Shown: one piece after another, positions 42,387 to 51,761 of the stretch
Layout: the number at the start of each line of letters is the position of its first letter
Numbering within the stretch: the first letter of the stretch is position 1
Assembly (NCBI RefSeq): GCF_003610355.1
Contig: NZ_RAPY01000002.1
Coordinates: forward strand, 496,001-560,000
Reading direction: 5' to 3'
DNA: 64,000 nt
Origin: Sphingobacterium detergens
GTDB taxonomy: Bacteria > Bacteroidota > Bacteroidia > Sphingobacteriales > Sphingobacteriaceae
Notes under the pieces: model-generated
What the model was told of the DNA's origin: nothing
Seen by the model: the letters and a program-made list of their open reading frames with translations, nothing else
Database searches by the model: none
Position numbers and translations under genes: made by a program

Positions 42387-45158
42387 TTATAATCCAAACT
42401 TCCTTGGGTAATAAGATAATGATACCATAAAATATTGGGTTAAATTGTTCAAATAGCCAGTGGTGAACTCTGAGCTGCTTTGTCGAAAATAAATGCCCTT
42501 ATTTTGTTTCAAAAGATCATAAGCGGCTAATTTAAATTCCAAATTATTGCCTTTTAATACACGGTATGAGGTATTGGCATTCCATATCAACACATGGTCG
42601 TTTGAAAAAGTAGATCTGCTGTACCTACTGTTCACATTGCTATTGATGCTCCACCTTTTGGACAGGGCAAGGCTTGCGCTAAGTCCCGTACTAAGAAAAT
42701 GGGAAGAATAATATAAGAATCCATTCTCTTTGTCACTTTGTTTGTTAAATTGCCATGTATTAATAAAACCAAGTACGATATGATCAATATTTGTGTAATA
42801 AGTATTCAGGTTGAGATTGCTACTCCAATTATTTACTTCGCGTTTTATTCCATCCATGTACTGATAGTTATTACCTTTACTTATATTTCCTCTAAGACTG
42901 AAGTTAATGGACTGCTTCCTCCGTAGCGCAACTGCTTTTTCAACATTATACCCTACATTAAATACATAAGTTGGGGCTGTATTCTGGATCGCATAATACT
43001 GTATCTGATTGGTCTTGTTGGTGATACTGTCAGCAAATCCATTGTGGACCCACGTAAACGATGGCGATAAAGACATGATTAGCCCATATTGTTTGGATTG
43101 TGAAAAACTCAACAATGCGGAAAGAACATGCTTTTTGACCTTCGTTAGCTGCTTAGCTCCAAAATAACGAAAGGATGGATTGATATTATCATAAAACGGG
43201 CATAACCGATCCAGTTCAGGATAATCCTCGTTGTATTTGTAGGAAATACTTGCTTTTTGTTGGTAGAAATTGACCCGTGAAAAAAAATGTTCTACGCTTA
43301 TTTCAGGTAATATGGTGACGAAATGCTGCTTTATATTTCTAAATGCTAAAGTAGACTCGTTCTTTTCTCCTTGCCAGCGTGTACCCAATTGCATATTTAA
43401 ACTCAAGTGACTATTTTTTCGTCCCACTAGATTTTGTGAATACAAGGAATGTTTATAGGTAAGGGAGGGCTGATATATCCATCGGTTAAATTTCGATTGA
43501 TGGGTCAGTGAATCTTCAATTACCATGTCGTTGTCCCGAACTAAATTGTCGCTTGCAAGATGTTGAAGACTGAGGTGCTGTTTAAAACCAAAATTTTTAT
43601 AATTGATATTGATCTTAATTATCTGATTTATTTCCTTCTCATGAGGCATGTAAGCACGCACCAGATTTCGGCTTTGCGCTGAATCAAGATAATTGGTAAA
43701 TTGACTTCCTACCTCCCTGTGTCCTTGGTCTGTTTGTCTATTTATTTGGTAATCAATATAGAAAGAGAATGGGTCAAAGAAGCGCGTGGCCGTTTTACCT
43801 TTTATAGGTGATGCTATTTTATTTTGTATACTTATACCAGTCTGAAAATTAATATAGTCTTTGTTATTGGCTGATTGGCGAGATTCGTTGTTAAACGATT
43901 TGTTATTGGTATAATCATATTGGGTACCGGATTGTCCTGAAGAGGAGTTTTCTTCTCGAAAAAAATCAAGTGTACTATTCATGGAGATAGGCCGCTGACG
44001 AAAGTTGTTTGAAAATTGATGCGTGAGACTCCCGTTCAATCGTTTCGATGCATCATTATAGGCGCTTGTGGATGTACGGCTATTGTTTAGTGGGTTTTCT
44101 TCAGCAATAAGTTTGTTAATTGCTGAGTCTCTGATTTCGCGCTGGCTGTTATTATAAAATAGATTGGCTGTAAATATATTATTCCGGTTTGTTTGACCCG
44201 TTTGTAAAAAATCATGTTGATAACGTGCGCCAGCTACTGTCTGTCTAGTTATCCCTGGACTTAGAAAGTCAGAGCTAAAATCATTATTTAAACCTACTCC
44301 CTTGAATGTGGTATTTTCTAAAAGCTGGTTAAGATCAACAATATTCTTGTTGCTATTATTTTTGGAAAAAGCCAAAGTGGCTTGACGCTGTTTATCGCCA
44401 TAATTGGCTGTGAGGTAAGTGTCGTGTCGTTTATCAGTACCATAGCCAGCTGTGAGATTACCAAAAAACATTTTTTCACGCCCATCTTTGAGTACGACAT
44501 TCATAGCATAGTTTTTATCGTCGGGATTTTGGAGCTGCTGAGTCTTTTCTCGGCTGTCATACACCTGGATTTTCTTTACAGCGTCTTTTGCAATATTTTG
44601 GAGAGCAATAGATTTGTCGCTTCCAAAAAAAGGCTTTCCATTGACCCAAATATTCTGAAGCTCTTTACCATTATAGGTAATCTTATCATCACCCCAAAGC
44701 ATGAGCCCGGGAAGTTTGTGTAGTAAATCCTGGACAACAGCATTGCTGTCCAATTTGAAAGCATCGGCATTAAACTCCAGTGTATCTCCGTTCATCCGGA
44801 CAGGAGGCAAAATTTCTACAGTATCCAAGTGATTGTCCCTTACCGACATGTTGATTTTACCCAAATCCAATACTGAGCGTGCGGATAACCGTACGATTTT
44901 GTTCATTTTTGAATACCCTTGATGCCTCCATTCGATCACAAGATTTTTATGAAGAGGCAAATCTTCGATAACAAATTTACCATAACGATCAGATAGAGCT
45001 ATCTTGCTTACTTTGTCCTGGCCCATTTCGAAAACAGATATGGATGTGGATTGTAAATAGGTGGTATGGACTGAATCGATCACAACGCCTTTTATAGACT
45101 GCGCATAAAGCGCCAGACCTGCAATTACAAATAAAAATGTTACCAACCACTTGGCCAT
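42387..45158 (-). CDS. TonB-receptor-like outer-membrane beta-barrel protein, paralogue 1
   Basis: 923 residues: signal peptide (TFLFVIAGLALYAQ), a carboxypeptidase-regulatory-like domain (about 20-100), a plug-like region with FNADAFKLDSNAVVQDLLHKLPGLMLWGDD, VNGKPFFGSD and VKKIQVYDSRE (about 125-205), and a long beta barrel ending in SLSYYPRKFGL. There is no STN domain, so it is not a transport-signalling receptor. It belongs to the large Bacteroidota group of outer-membrane proteins that often pair with a secreted propeller-like protein, here the upstream gene three bases away. A second such pair lies at 47428-51416. Cargo unknown. Confidence 0.85.
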   Translation of the reverse strand: MAKWLVTFLFVIAGLALYAQSIKGVVIDSVHTTYLQSTSISVFEMGQDKVSKIALSDRYGKFVIEDLPLHKNLVIEWRHQGYSKMNKIVRLSARSVLDLGKINMSVRDNHLDTVEILPPVRMNGDTLEFNADAFKLDSNAVVQDLLHKLPGLMLWGDDKITYNGKELQNIWVNGKPFFGSDKSIALQNIAKDAVKKIQVYDSREKTQQLQNPDDKNYAMNVVLKDGREKMFFGNLTAGYGTDKRHDTYLTANYGDKQRQATLAFSKNNSNKNIVDLNQLLENTTFKGVGLNNDFSSDFLSPGITRQTVAGARYQHDFLQTGQTNRNNIFTANLFYNNSQREIRDSAINKLIAEENPLNNSRTSTSAYNDASKRLNGSLTHQFSNNFRQRPISMNSTLDFFREENSSSGQSGTQYDYTNNKSFNNESRQSANNKDYINFQTGISIQNKIASPIKGKTATRFFDPFSFYIDYQINRQTDQGHREVGSQFTNYLDSAQSRNLVRAYMPHEKEINQIIKININYKNFGFKQHLSLQHLASDNLVRDNDMVIEDSLTHQSKFNRWIYQPSLTYKHSLYSQNLVGRKNSHLSLNMQLGTRWQGEKNESTLAFRNIKQHFVTILPEISVEHFFSRVNFYQQKASISYKYNEDYPELDRLCPFYDNINPSFRYFGAKQLTKVKKHVLSALLSFSQSKQYGLIMSLSPSFTWVHNGFADSITNKTNQIQYYAIQNTAPTYVFNVGYNVEKAVALRRKQSINFSLRGNISKGNNYQYMDGIKREVNNWSSNLNLNTYYTNIDHIVLGFINTWQFNKQSDKENGFLYYSSHFLSTGLSASLALSKRWSINSNVNSRYSRSTFSNDHVLIWNANTSYRVLKGNNLEFKLAAYDLLKQNKGIYFRQSSSEFTTGYLNNLTQYFMVSLSYYPRKFGL

Positions 45159-45161
45159 ATC

Positions 45162-46319
45162 TTAAAATGAATTCAGTTTAAACTTAACAAGAATAGGGTT
45201 TTTAGACTTGATCAAGTTCGCATGTCCTTTTTTCATCGTATGATTCTCTTCATCCGACTTGTTGTGGGCCGAGCCTGTTTCATTGGGATATAGAATACTG
45301 TATAGATATTCTCCATCGCTAAGTAGATAATCATTCCATCCAATAATCGGTAGATAATCATTACTGGCATCCGGCATAATATTTCTAAAAGCTAGCACTT
45401 CATGATTATTCGTATTAACAGCGATCCATGAACGATCCCCGCCATAGGTGATAAGCTGTAATAGTAAATAATCTTTGTAAGATAAAATCTGATTGAAGCC
45501 CAATAGTTTTTCTTTGTTCTCCATCATGAATTTGTCAAAGCCAATTTGATCTTTAATATTATAAAGGAGTGCCGTGTCGACAGAAATATCTTTTGGAAAA
45601 ATAAATTTATAGACTTTTTGAATTCCTTGTTCACCGAGTTGAAACAACTCGTAATTATTGGGGAAATTGGCGAATGCACTATGATGTCGCATATCGGGCT
45701 GAGATAAGTTTCTATCTAGATCTCTAGAGATAGCATACGGATTTAATTTATGGTAAGTGATTACCGTTTGGCCATTATATTGTAAAGCTGTCAAATCCGA
45801 ACTCTTTTCTTTTGGTTGCCAAAAGGACCAGACGGTATTGTTAAGTTTGAGAGAATCATCCGCCTTATTTGTTACAACTGGGAGATCTACTATCGTATGT
45901 TGTCCTTGATTATTAAGCTTTACGGCGAAATGAACTAATCCCAGAATAAACCCACCACTGGAAGGAGTAAGCGTTTGCATAGGTTCTATTTGAGGAAGTT
46001 TAAAATCAGTAGACTTAAGCGTATTGGTTATTTTTCCAGCATTGTCCATCAGGGAAACTTTTTCATTACCATTAGACAAAACAGCAATCGTACCATTGGA
46101 AATCTGTACTGCATTGATATAATCTATAAGGTCAGCTTTCTTGTCTGCGGAAATGGGTAAATATTGCAGATCGGAAATATTGTGCTGGACCAGACCTCCT
46201 GAAGCATGTTTTGGTGAAATCCGAATCTCTTGAATAGGTATGTTAGGAGAATAGAGCAATTGCTGCCCTTGTACGGTTGTGGCGCAAAATAGCACACCAA
46301 GAAAACTGAGCACTTTCAT
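45162..46319 (-). CDS. Secreted propeller-like protein paired with the barrel, paralogue 1
   Basis: 385 residues with signal peptide (VLSFLGVLFCATTVQGQ). Repeated strand phrases (AVQISNGTIAVLSNGNEKVSLMD, QLGEQGIQKVYKFIFP, SYKDYLLLQLITYGGDRSWIAV, LLSDGEYLYSILYP) suggest a beta-propeller of the 6-bladed type common in Bacteroidota; the fold is inferred by eye. It shares the beginning (PIQEIRI) and the whole C-terminus (NDYL, SDGEYLYSILYP, NPILVKFKLNS) with the 47428 product. It precedes the barrel gene in the same operon. Confidence 0.72.
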   Translation of the reverse strand: MKVLSFLGVLFCATTVQGQQLLYSPNIPIQEIRISPKHASGGLVQHNISDLQYLPISADKKADLIDYINAVQISNGTIAVLSNGNEKVSLMDNAGKITNTLKSTDFKLPQIEPMQTLTPSSGGFILGLVHFAVKLNNQGQHTIVDLPVVTNKADDSLKLNNTVWSFWQPKEKSSDLTALQYNGQTVITYHKLNPYAISRDLDRNLSQPDMRHHSAFANFPNNYELFQLGEQGIQKVYKFIFPKDISVDTALLYNIKDQIGFDKFMMENKEKLLGFNQILSYKDYLLLQLITYGGDRSWIAVNTNNHEVLAFRNIMPDASNDYLPIIGWNDYLLSDGEYLYSILYPNETGSAHNKSDEENHTMKKGHANLIKSKNPILVKFKLNSF

Positions 46320-46447
46320 AAGGGTAAAATAGACTTGATTAACTTAGTTGGTTTATTTTTTATAACTATATAAGAAAATTTATTGAGTAAGATACAAAAG
46401 TGCAGATATAGAATCAAATTATTTTATAAAGGCCGATAGATATTTCA

Positions 46448-46801
46448 AAAACAAACGTTATCCTTTCAACGGCAGACTTTGCTCTTGAACATTATGTTGC
46501 GGTAACCACTGAAGGAGAGTCAGCTGGAGTAGAGCAGATATTTGCTACCGATTTCAGCCAAAAAGTTCAATCAGCAAATGCAAAGACCAACAACCGCGGT
46601 CAAGTTGTTAAATATTTGAAAAAACAAAAAGGAGAGCGCTTGAATTGTACAGTAAGTGCTTATATTCTCGAAGAGTCAGCAGATTATATGGTAGCCAAAG
46701 TGACCCTGAAGTTTGAAGACTTTACCAAGACTGACCTAGTGACCTTGGCTCGCGAAGGCAATGTGTGGAAAGTGTCCAAATCGATCAATTCGTATAAGTA
46801 G
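46448..46801 (+). pseudogene. Beheaded NTF2-like gene, copy 6
   Basis: An open frame from KTNVILSTADFALEHYVAV to WKVSKSINSYK matches the mature part of the intact copies over about 117 codons, but the signal peptide, start codon and 5' flank are gone. Its 3' side starts like the double-hairpin type (CTCTGGTGGTTTGCCGGTCA) but lacks the second arm. The frame has no stops, so decay is recent. The first usable in-frame ATG (46616) would give only a 61-residue fragment. Confidence 0.82.
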
Positions 46802-46890
46802 CATCTCATCTCTGGTGGTTTGCCGGTCATAAAGAGACAAATAATGTTTATGTATTAAAAATCAGATAGGTTTTTATTCTTATTTTTTAA

Positions 46891-47091
46891 AATTTAGCGG
46901 CCTTATTTATCATTACCTTTATTGGGACAATTATTTCTACGGATGGCTTTATACTATCTAATCCTGTTGTTCTTGGAGATTACATTCAGGTACCATTGAT
47001 GGCCTTATTTCTGGTATCTGTGGTGCTCCGACAAAAAAAGGTGACCTATACCAGCGAGAAGTATCAGGAGGGGACGAGGCTGGCAACATAA
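46891..47091 (+). pseudogene. C-terminal membrane-protein fragment without start
   Basis: An open frame of about 66 codons immediately after a stop, with no ATG near its beginning. It reads two hydrophobic segments (ALFIITFIGTIIS, VPLMALFLVSVVL) and a charged tail ending TYTSEKYQEGTRLAT. It looks like the end of a multi-span membrane protein whose front has been deleted. Family not recognised. Confidence 0.45.
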
Positions 47092-47262
47092 ATAGGGGAT
47101 AAAGCATAAAAAAAGAAAAGCCATAGAGTTTTTTAGAACAAAAACACTTATTCCATCCTGAATTAGTGCGTTGTAGTAAAACATTATGATACGATTTAGA
47201 CTTTTTTAGTTTATATTCTGTAAGCTACTACCGATGACCGTGATGTCGTACTTTTAGGTCTA

Positions 47263-47297
47263 TTTTGTCACAGATATTTACAAAATTTGTGACAAAA
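47263..47297. promoter_or_regulatory. Inverted repeat TTTTGTCACA...TGTGACAAAA
   Basis: Perfect 10-bp arms at 47263-47272 and 47288-47297 with a 15-base spacer, 131 bases before the propeller gene. The size and symmetry are those of a dimeric regulator site; TGTGACAAA also recalls CRP/FNR-type half-sites, but spacing is larger than in the classic box. Confidence 0.45.
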
Positions 47298-47400
47298 ATA
47301 AAATCCTTTGCGATCAATTAGTGGTAAATAATCTAAATGAAATAATATGTCACCATTTTTTTGATTTTATAACATTTAATTTGATTGGTTATAAATTATA
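47298..47400 (+). promoter_or_regulatory. Upstream region shared with the lanthipeptide precursor gene
   Basis: A stretch around CCTTTGCGAT, GTAAATAA, AATATGTCACC (core at 47349-47354) and ATTTAATTTGATTGGTTAT resembles 51477-51585 upstream of the lanthipeptide precursor. Similarity is interrupted by AT-rich tracts of unequal length. A shared promoter or operator is possible. Confidence 0.35.
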
Positions 47401-47427
47401 AACTTGCAAACCCTATCTGTTTAAATA

Positions 47428-48603
47428 ATGAGGAAAATTAGCCTAATTCTTTTTATAGCTTTAATATCATATATTACTGTCCGTGGACAGCGACTTATTA
47501 ATTCTGCGGATTATCCAATACAAAAGATTCGCGTAGTTATTGAACAAGCTCAAGGAGGAACAGTTTCTGAAAATATAAGGGGCTTAAAGTATATATTATT
47601 AAAGGGAAACAAGAACAATCTAGTCGATTTCATTTCTGATTTTAAGGTATCCAATGATAGGATCGGTGTGATTGGTTCTATCTCGAGTGGCGGTTCGTTC
47701 TACGTATACGATAAAGAAGGCGAGTTACTGAAGAAAGTAAACAAGAATGATACTGGTATACATAAAGACAACAGCGGAGTATTCTACAAAATTGATAAAG
47801 AAGGAGAAGATTTTAAACTGACCTCTGGAAATCTAGTTTCTCAATATCTCTTCAGCAAGAATGGAGATTTTTTAGATACTGTTAAGACTAATTACCTTGC
47901 AGGACTGCCTCCGAAATATCTCAGGTTAAATGATAAAAGCCATTTTGAATATAAAGGACCTTTTTATTGGAATGGACGTAAGGACAATAATGTTCTTTTG
48001 CTAAATGATTCAGCCCTAATTAAATTTAATTCTCAGGATACAAACACGACATATTATAGTATGTCGGAAGGGTTTTTTAAGTTAAATGAGGAAATAGCGT
48101 ATTTGAGTATTGCACAAAAAAATCAAATTTATGAATTGGATAACACTGGTGTAAAACAAATTTATGATTTTTCGTTTCCAATGAATAATACTCTTCGTGA
48201 GGAAGATAAATTGAAATTTAAGAATATGAATGATTTGATAAATTACTTGTCAGACCACTCCTCTAAAATAATAGAAATTGGACGGGTAGTTCGATTTAAA
48301 AATTATTTAATCTTCAGTGTAATACTCGGTTCAGGACCTAATTGGTTGGCCTACGATGTCGCCAGTAAAAATATTTACAATTTAAGTAATATTGTGCCAG
48401 ATAAGTCAAATGATTATTTGAGCTTCCTAAGTAATAATTATTTGGCAACGGATGGTGAATTCCTATATTCAATTATATATCCACAAGATATACGTTCTGC
48501 TATAAACAAATCTGAATCTGAAAAGCATACTATGCACAAAAGCTATTTGGACTTACAAAAATCAAACAACCCACTACTTGTTAAATTTCAGTTGAATTTA
48601 TGA
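47428..48603 (+). CDS. Secreted propeller-like protein, paralogue 2
   Basis: 391 residues with signal peptide (ILFIALISYITVRGQ). It is homologous to the 45162 product: PIQKIRVVIEQAQGGTVSENI near the start, repeated beta phrases (FKVSNDRIGVIGSISSGGSFYVYD, RVVRFKNYLIFSVILGSGPNWLAYD), and the conserved end ATDGEFLYSIIYPQD, HTMHKSYLDLQ and NPLLVKFQLNL. The stop overlaps the start of the barrel gene (ATGA), so the pair is translationally coupled. It is the first gene of a unit leading towards the lanthipeptide locus. Confidence 0.72.
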   Translation: MRKISLILFIALISYITVRGQRLINSADYPIQKIRVVIEQAQGGTVSENIRGLKYILLKGNKNNLVDFISDFKVSNDRIGVIGSISSGGSFYVYDKEGELLKKVNKNDTGIHKDNSGVFYKIDKEGEDFKLTSGNLVSQYLFSKNGDFLDTVKTNYLAGLPPKYLRLNDKSHFEYKGPFYWNGRKDNNVLLLNDSALIKFNSQDTNTTYYSMSEGFFKLNEEIAYLSIAQKNQIYELDNTGVKQIYDFSFPMNNTLREEDKLKFKNMNDLINYLSDHSSKIIEIGRVVRFKNYLIFSVILGSGPNWLAYDVASKNIYNLSNIVPDKSNDYLSFLSNNYLATDGEFLYSIIYPQDIRSAINKSESEKHTMHKSYLDLQKSNNPLLVKFQLNL

Positions 48604-51416
48604 TTTTTAGAAGTATACTATGCTTTGCTTTGCTATGTTTTTGTATGAACAATTGTTTTTCGCAAACAAAAGTACAGGGCGTAATTATTGATTCGGCCAA
48701 TAATAATATCCTACGTGCGGTTTCTGTCGCGCTCTTTGAAGAAGGAAAGAGCACGGTGGAAAAAGTAGCAATTACAGATAAATATGGGAAATTTGTTATA
48801 GAAGCTACTCCCGTAGATAAACCGCTTATCTTGGAGTTTTCATTTGTTGGTTATGGGTTAACACGAAAAGCCTTAAAGTTAAAAAAAGATGAATTCCGTG
48901 ATCTCGGTCAAATCAATATGCCTTTTTTGGAAAATAAGTTGGAGGAAGTTGAGATTATAGCACCAGTTCGGATGAAAGGAGACACGCTAGAGTTTAATGC
49001 AGATGCTTTCAAACTGGATTCTAACGCTGTCGTGCAAGACCTTTTACGGAAACTTCCGGGTTTGGTGGTATGGGGAGATGGGGCAGTGACTTACAATGGA
49101 AAAGAAATTCCTCAAGTCTTAGTAAATGGAAAGCCTTTTTTTGGCGCAGATATGGGAATCGCATTGCAGAATATTTCCAAAAATGCTGTTCAAAAAGTCC
49201 AAGTGTACGACAGTCGTACAAAAGAGATAAAAGATCAGGATCCTGAGAATCATAAATATGAAATGAATCTTGTTCTTAAAGATGGTCAAGATCATCTTTA
49301 TTTTGGGAATTTAAGTATTGGTTCTGGTACAAAGAGCAGGTATCAAGGACAATTGAATTTCAATAAGATGACGCCTAAGTCGCAAGCGACAATTGCTTTT
49401 TCTAGCAATAATGTCAATAAAGATTTACAAAATATTGATCAATTACTTAAAAACTCAACATTCAAAGGTGTTGGGATTAATTCAGATTTTAATTCAGATT
49501 TTTTACGGGAGGGTACACTTAAACAAAGTGTACTGGGGGGACGGTTTCAATATGATTTCGCAGGGAAGAATAATATCAATTTAAAAAACTTGATTGTTTC
49601 GGACGTCCTGGCAAAGAATAATATAACTCTAATAAAAAATGAGTCGAATACGACATTGTTGAACAGTGACAATATGGATAATAGTAGGATGACTAATTCT
49701 GAGAATAAAAATGAGTTAAAAGATTATCAGGCCAATGTGAGTTACAATAATATGGTGGGAAATCTAATGAAAAGACCAATTAACTTGCAAACCAGTCTAA
49801 ATCTTCGTAAATCTAAGGAAGATAATGAGCAAAATTCTCTTTCTAAATATAATTATTCAACTAATCAACTTGAAAATAATATAAAAAATCATAGTCTGTT
49901 TGATTCGGACGATTTGGGCATTAGTGCATCCATGATACTCTTAAATAAGAGTAATCGAAATGCTCTGGGGGATTTAATGAAAAAAGAAGATTTTTGGGAC
50001 CGTATTTTCTATCAACTGGATTTTAAAGGTAATGTAGGGGAGAATAGATTGGATGCTCGAAAAGAGAATAACCATATTAATCATTTAGATACTGCACAGA
50101 ATAAGATAGTTGATAGAATATATACAGAAAAGGGTAAAAGAAAGAATGCATTTATTGATTTATCTGCGAAAGAAAACCTTATTGGAGTCGAATTTGGCGT
50201 GAATTTGTATGTATCAGATCAAAATAATAGAAATACTATTTATGATCAATCTAAAGGCACTACTGTTTTAAATGAGGATCTGTCACATTTGTCTGATAAT
50301 AAATTAATTAAATTAGAGCCTCGTATTGGCTTTCAAAAATACCTTTGGAATAAAAGACTTTATGGTCGAAACAGCTCTTCTTTTTTACTTAAGTCAAAAA
50401 TGGGTTTTCGTAATTATCAGGAGAAGAATACTTCGACTTTAGATTATCGCAATTTGACCCTAAAATATTCTTCTTTTTTACCAGATTTACAATTGAATTA
50501 CCGCTATACCAAAACTAGCTTTTATACAAAGACTTTAAATTTCCAATACAATTATAATGAGGAATATCCTTTAGTAAATACCCTTCGCCCTATTTACGAT
50601 AATATTAACCCCGCCTATCGGTATTTCGGAGCTGACAGGCTGTTGAAAAAGACAGGTATTCACCTTTTCAACATTAATGGAACTTATGAAGAACAAAAAC
50701 AGTACGGTTACAATGCTTCTTTTGGAATTACCTATCGTAGCTATGAAAATTCACAGATTGATAGTTTAGTTTATGCCAAAGATCAATTGCAAGCCTATAT
50801 TGGTCAACTTGATAATAAAGTAGGTGCTATTTCAGGGGATTTGAATATTAATAAACCTTTTTTGATAAATAAAAATCAGACTATTAATGTTAAATTGGAT
50901 GGAAATCTGACTTGGGCGGACCGTTATCAATATATAGATCAGGAGCTCCAATATATGAAAGTTAACAGTCAGTCTGTCAACCTGAATCTGTATTATACTG
51001 CTAACAGTGTATTTCAGATTGGCTGGACCAATGGTGCATATCGGTATGAAAGAGTAGATAAATTAAATAAAAACTCTAGCAATAACTATAATTCACTTAC
51101 ATGGAGGTCCACCTATAGTATGGCTTATATCCTAGCTACTCGTTGGGCCTTTAATAGTAGTCTAACAGATCTTTTCAACAAATCAAAAGATTTTAAAAAT
51201 AATGCACTAATCTGGAATTTTGACGTTTCGTACCGTACGTTAAAAGGTAATAATCTGGAAATTAAATTATCAGCAAATGACCTGCTGAAACAAAATAAAG
51301 GAATTTATTTTCTCAATGGATTGACAGAGTTCACTAACGGTTCACGTAATATTTTGACAAGCTATTATATGCTGACCTTATCCTACTTTCCAAGAAAATT
51401 CGGAAAAAAAGATTGA
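48600..51416 (+). CDS. TonB-receptor-like outer-membrane beta-barrel protein, paralogue 2
   Basis: 938 residues with signal peptide (ILCFALLCFCMNNCFSQ). Layout as in the 42387 product: carboxypeptidase-regulatory-like domain, plug-like segment with FNADAFKLDSNAVVQDLLRK and VNGKPFFGAD, then a barrel ending TLSYFPRKFGKKD. The plug part is the best-conserved part between the paralogues while barrel strands differ, as expected for surface loops under changing selection. It lies 345 bases before the lanthipeptide precursor and could be linked to uptake or immunity of the product; this is inference. Confidence 0.85.
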   Translation: MIFRSILCFALLCFCMNNCFSQTKVQGVIIDSANNNILRAVSVALFEEGKSTVEKVAITDKYGKFVIEATPVDKPLILEFSFVGYGLTRKALKLKKDEFRDLGQINMPFLENKLEEVEIIAPVRMKGDTLEFNADAFKLDSNAVVQDLLRKLPGLVVWGDGAVTYNGKEIPQVLVNGKPFFGADMGIALQNISKNAVQKVQVYDSRTKEIKDQDPENHKYEMNLVLKDGQDHLYFGNLSIGSGTKSRYQGQLNFNKMTPKSQATIAFSSNNVNKDLQNIDQLLKNSTFKGVGINSDFNSDFLREGTLKQSVLGGRFQYDFAGKNNINLKNLIVSDVLAKNNITLIKNESNTTLLNSDNMDNSRMTNSENKNELKDYQANVSYNNMVGNLMKRPINLQTSLNLRKSKEDNEQNSLSKYNYSTNQLENNIKNHSLFDSDDLGISASMILLNKSNRNALGDLMKKEDFWDRIFYQLDFKGNVGENRLDARKENNHINHLDTAQNKIVDRIYTEKGKRKNAFIDLSAKENLIGVEFGVNLYVSDQNNRNTIYDQSKGTTVLNEDLSHLSDNKLIKLEPRIGFQKYLWNKRLYGRNSSSFLLKSKMGFRNYQEKNTSTLDYRNLTLKYSSFLPDLQLNYRYTKTSFYTKTLNFQYNYNEEYPLVNTLRPIYDNINPAYRYFGADRLLKKTGIHLFNINGTYEEQKQYGYNASFGITYRSYENSQIDSLVYAKDQLQAYIGQLDNKVGAISGDLNINKPFLINKNQTINVKLDGNLTWADRYQYIDQELQYMKVNSQSVNLNLYYTANSVFQIGWTNGAYRYERVDKLNKNSSNNYNSLTWRSTYSMAYILATRWAFNSSLTDLFNKSKDFKNNALIWNFDVSYRTLKGNNLEIKLSANDLLKQNKGIYFLNGLTEFTNGSRNILTSYYMLTLSYFPRKFGKKD

Positions 51417-51761
51417 GAATTGTATTTACTACAGTTTTTTAGTTAGTAAAAGCTTTGTTGAAAAAAACGTCTTAACTCCTTGTGATTTGTTTATGTAAAT
51501 AAAAAAAATATTTTTTTTATTTTAAATATGTCACCGATTTTCCTGAAAATATATTGTTATTTAACGTATTGATTAACCATATGCTTTTTTAGGTTTAATT
51601 ATGTGCGTAATTTTATGAAATGTATTGTATTCTTTTGTTTTGTCCATTTGATGAAGGTGTTCTTTCTTATTTGGAAAGTAGTAAGAGGTATATATTGAAT
51701 ATTATGTTATCGCGAATATTTTGTGAAAGAAAAAGCCAACACTATTATAAATTTTTAAAAT
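51417..51761 (+). promoter_or_regulatory. Leader/promoter region of the lanthipeptide operon
   Basis: A 345-base AT-rich region with no gene. It contains the AATATGTCACC word (GTCACC at 51530-51535) shared with the region upstream of 47428. No strong terminator for the barrel gene is seen, so part of the transcript may read through. The exact promoter cannot be placed. Confidence 0.35.
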
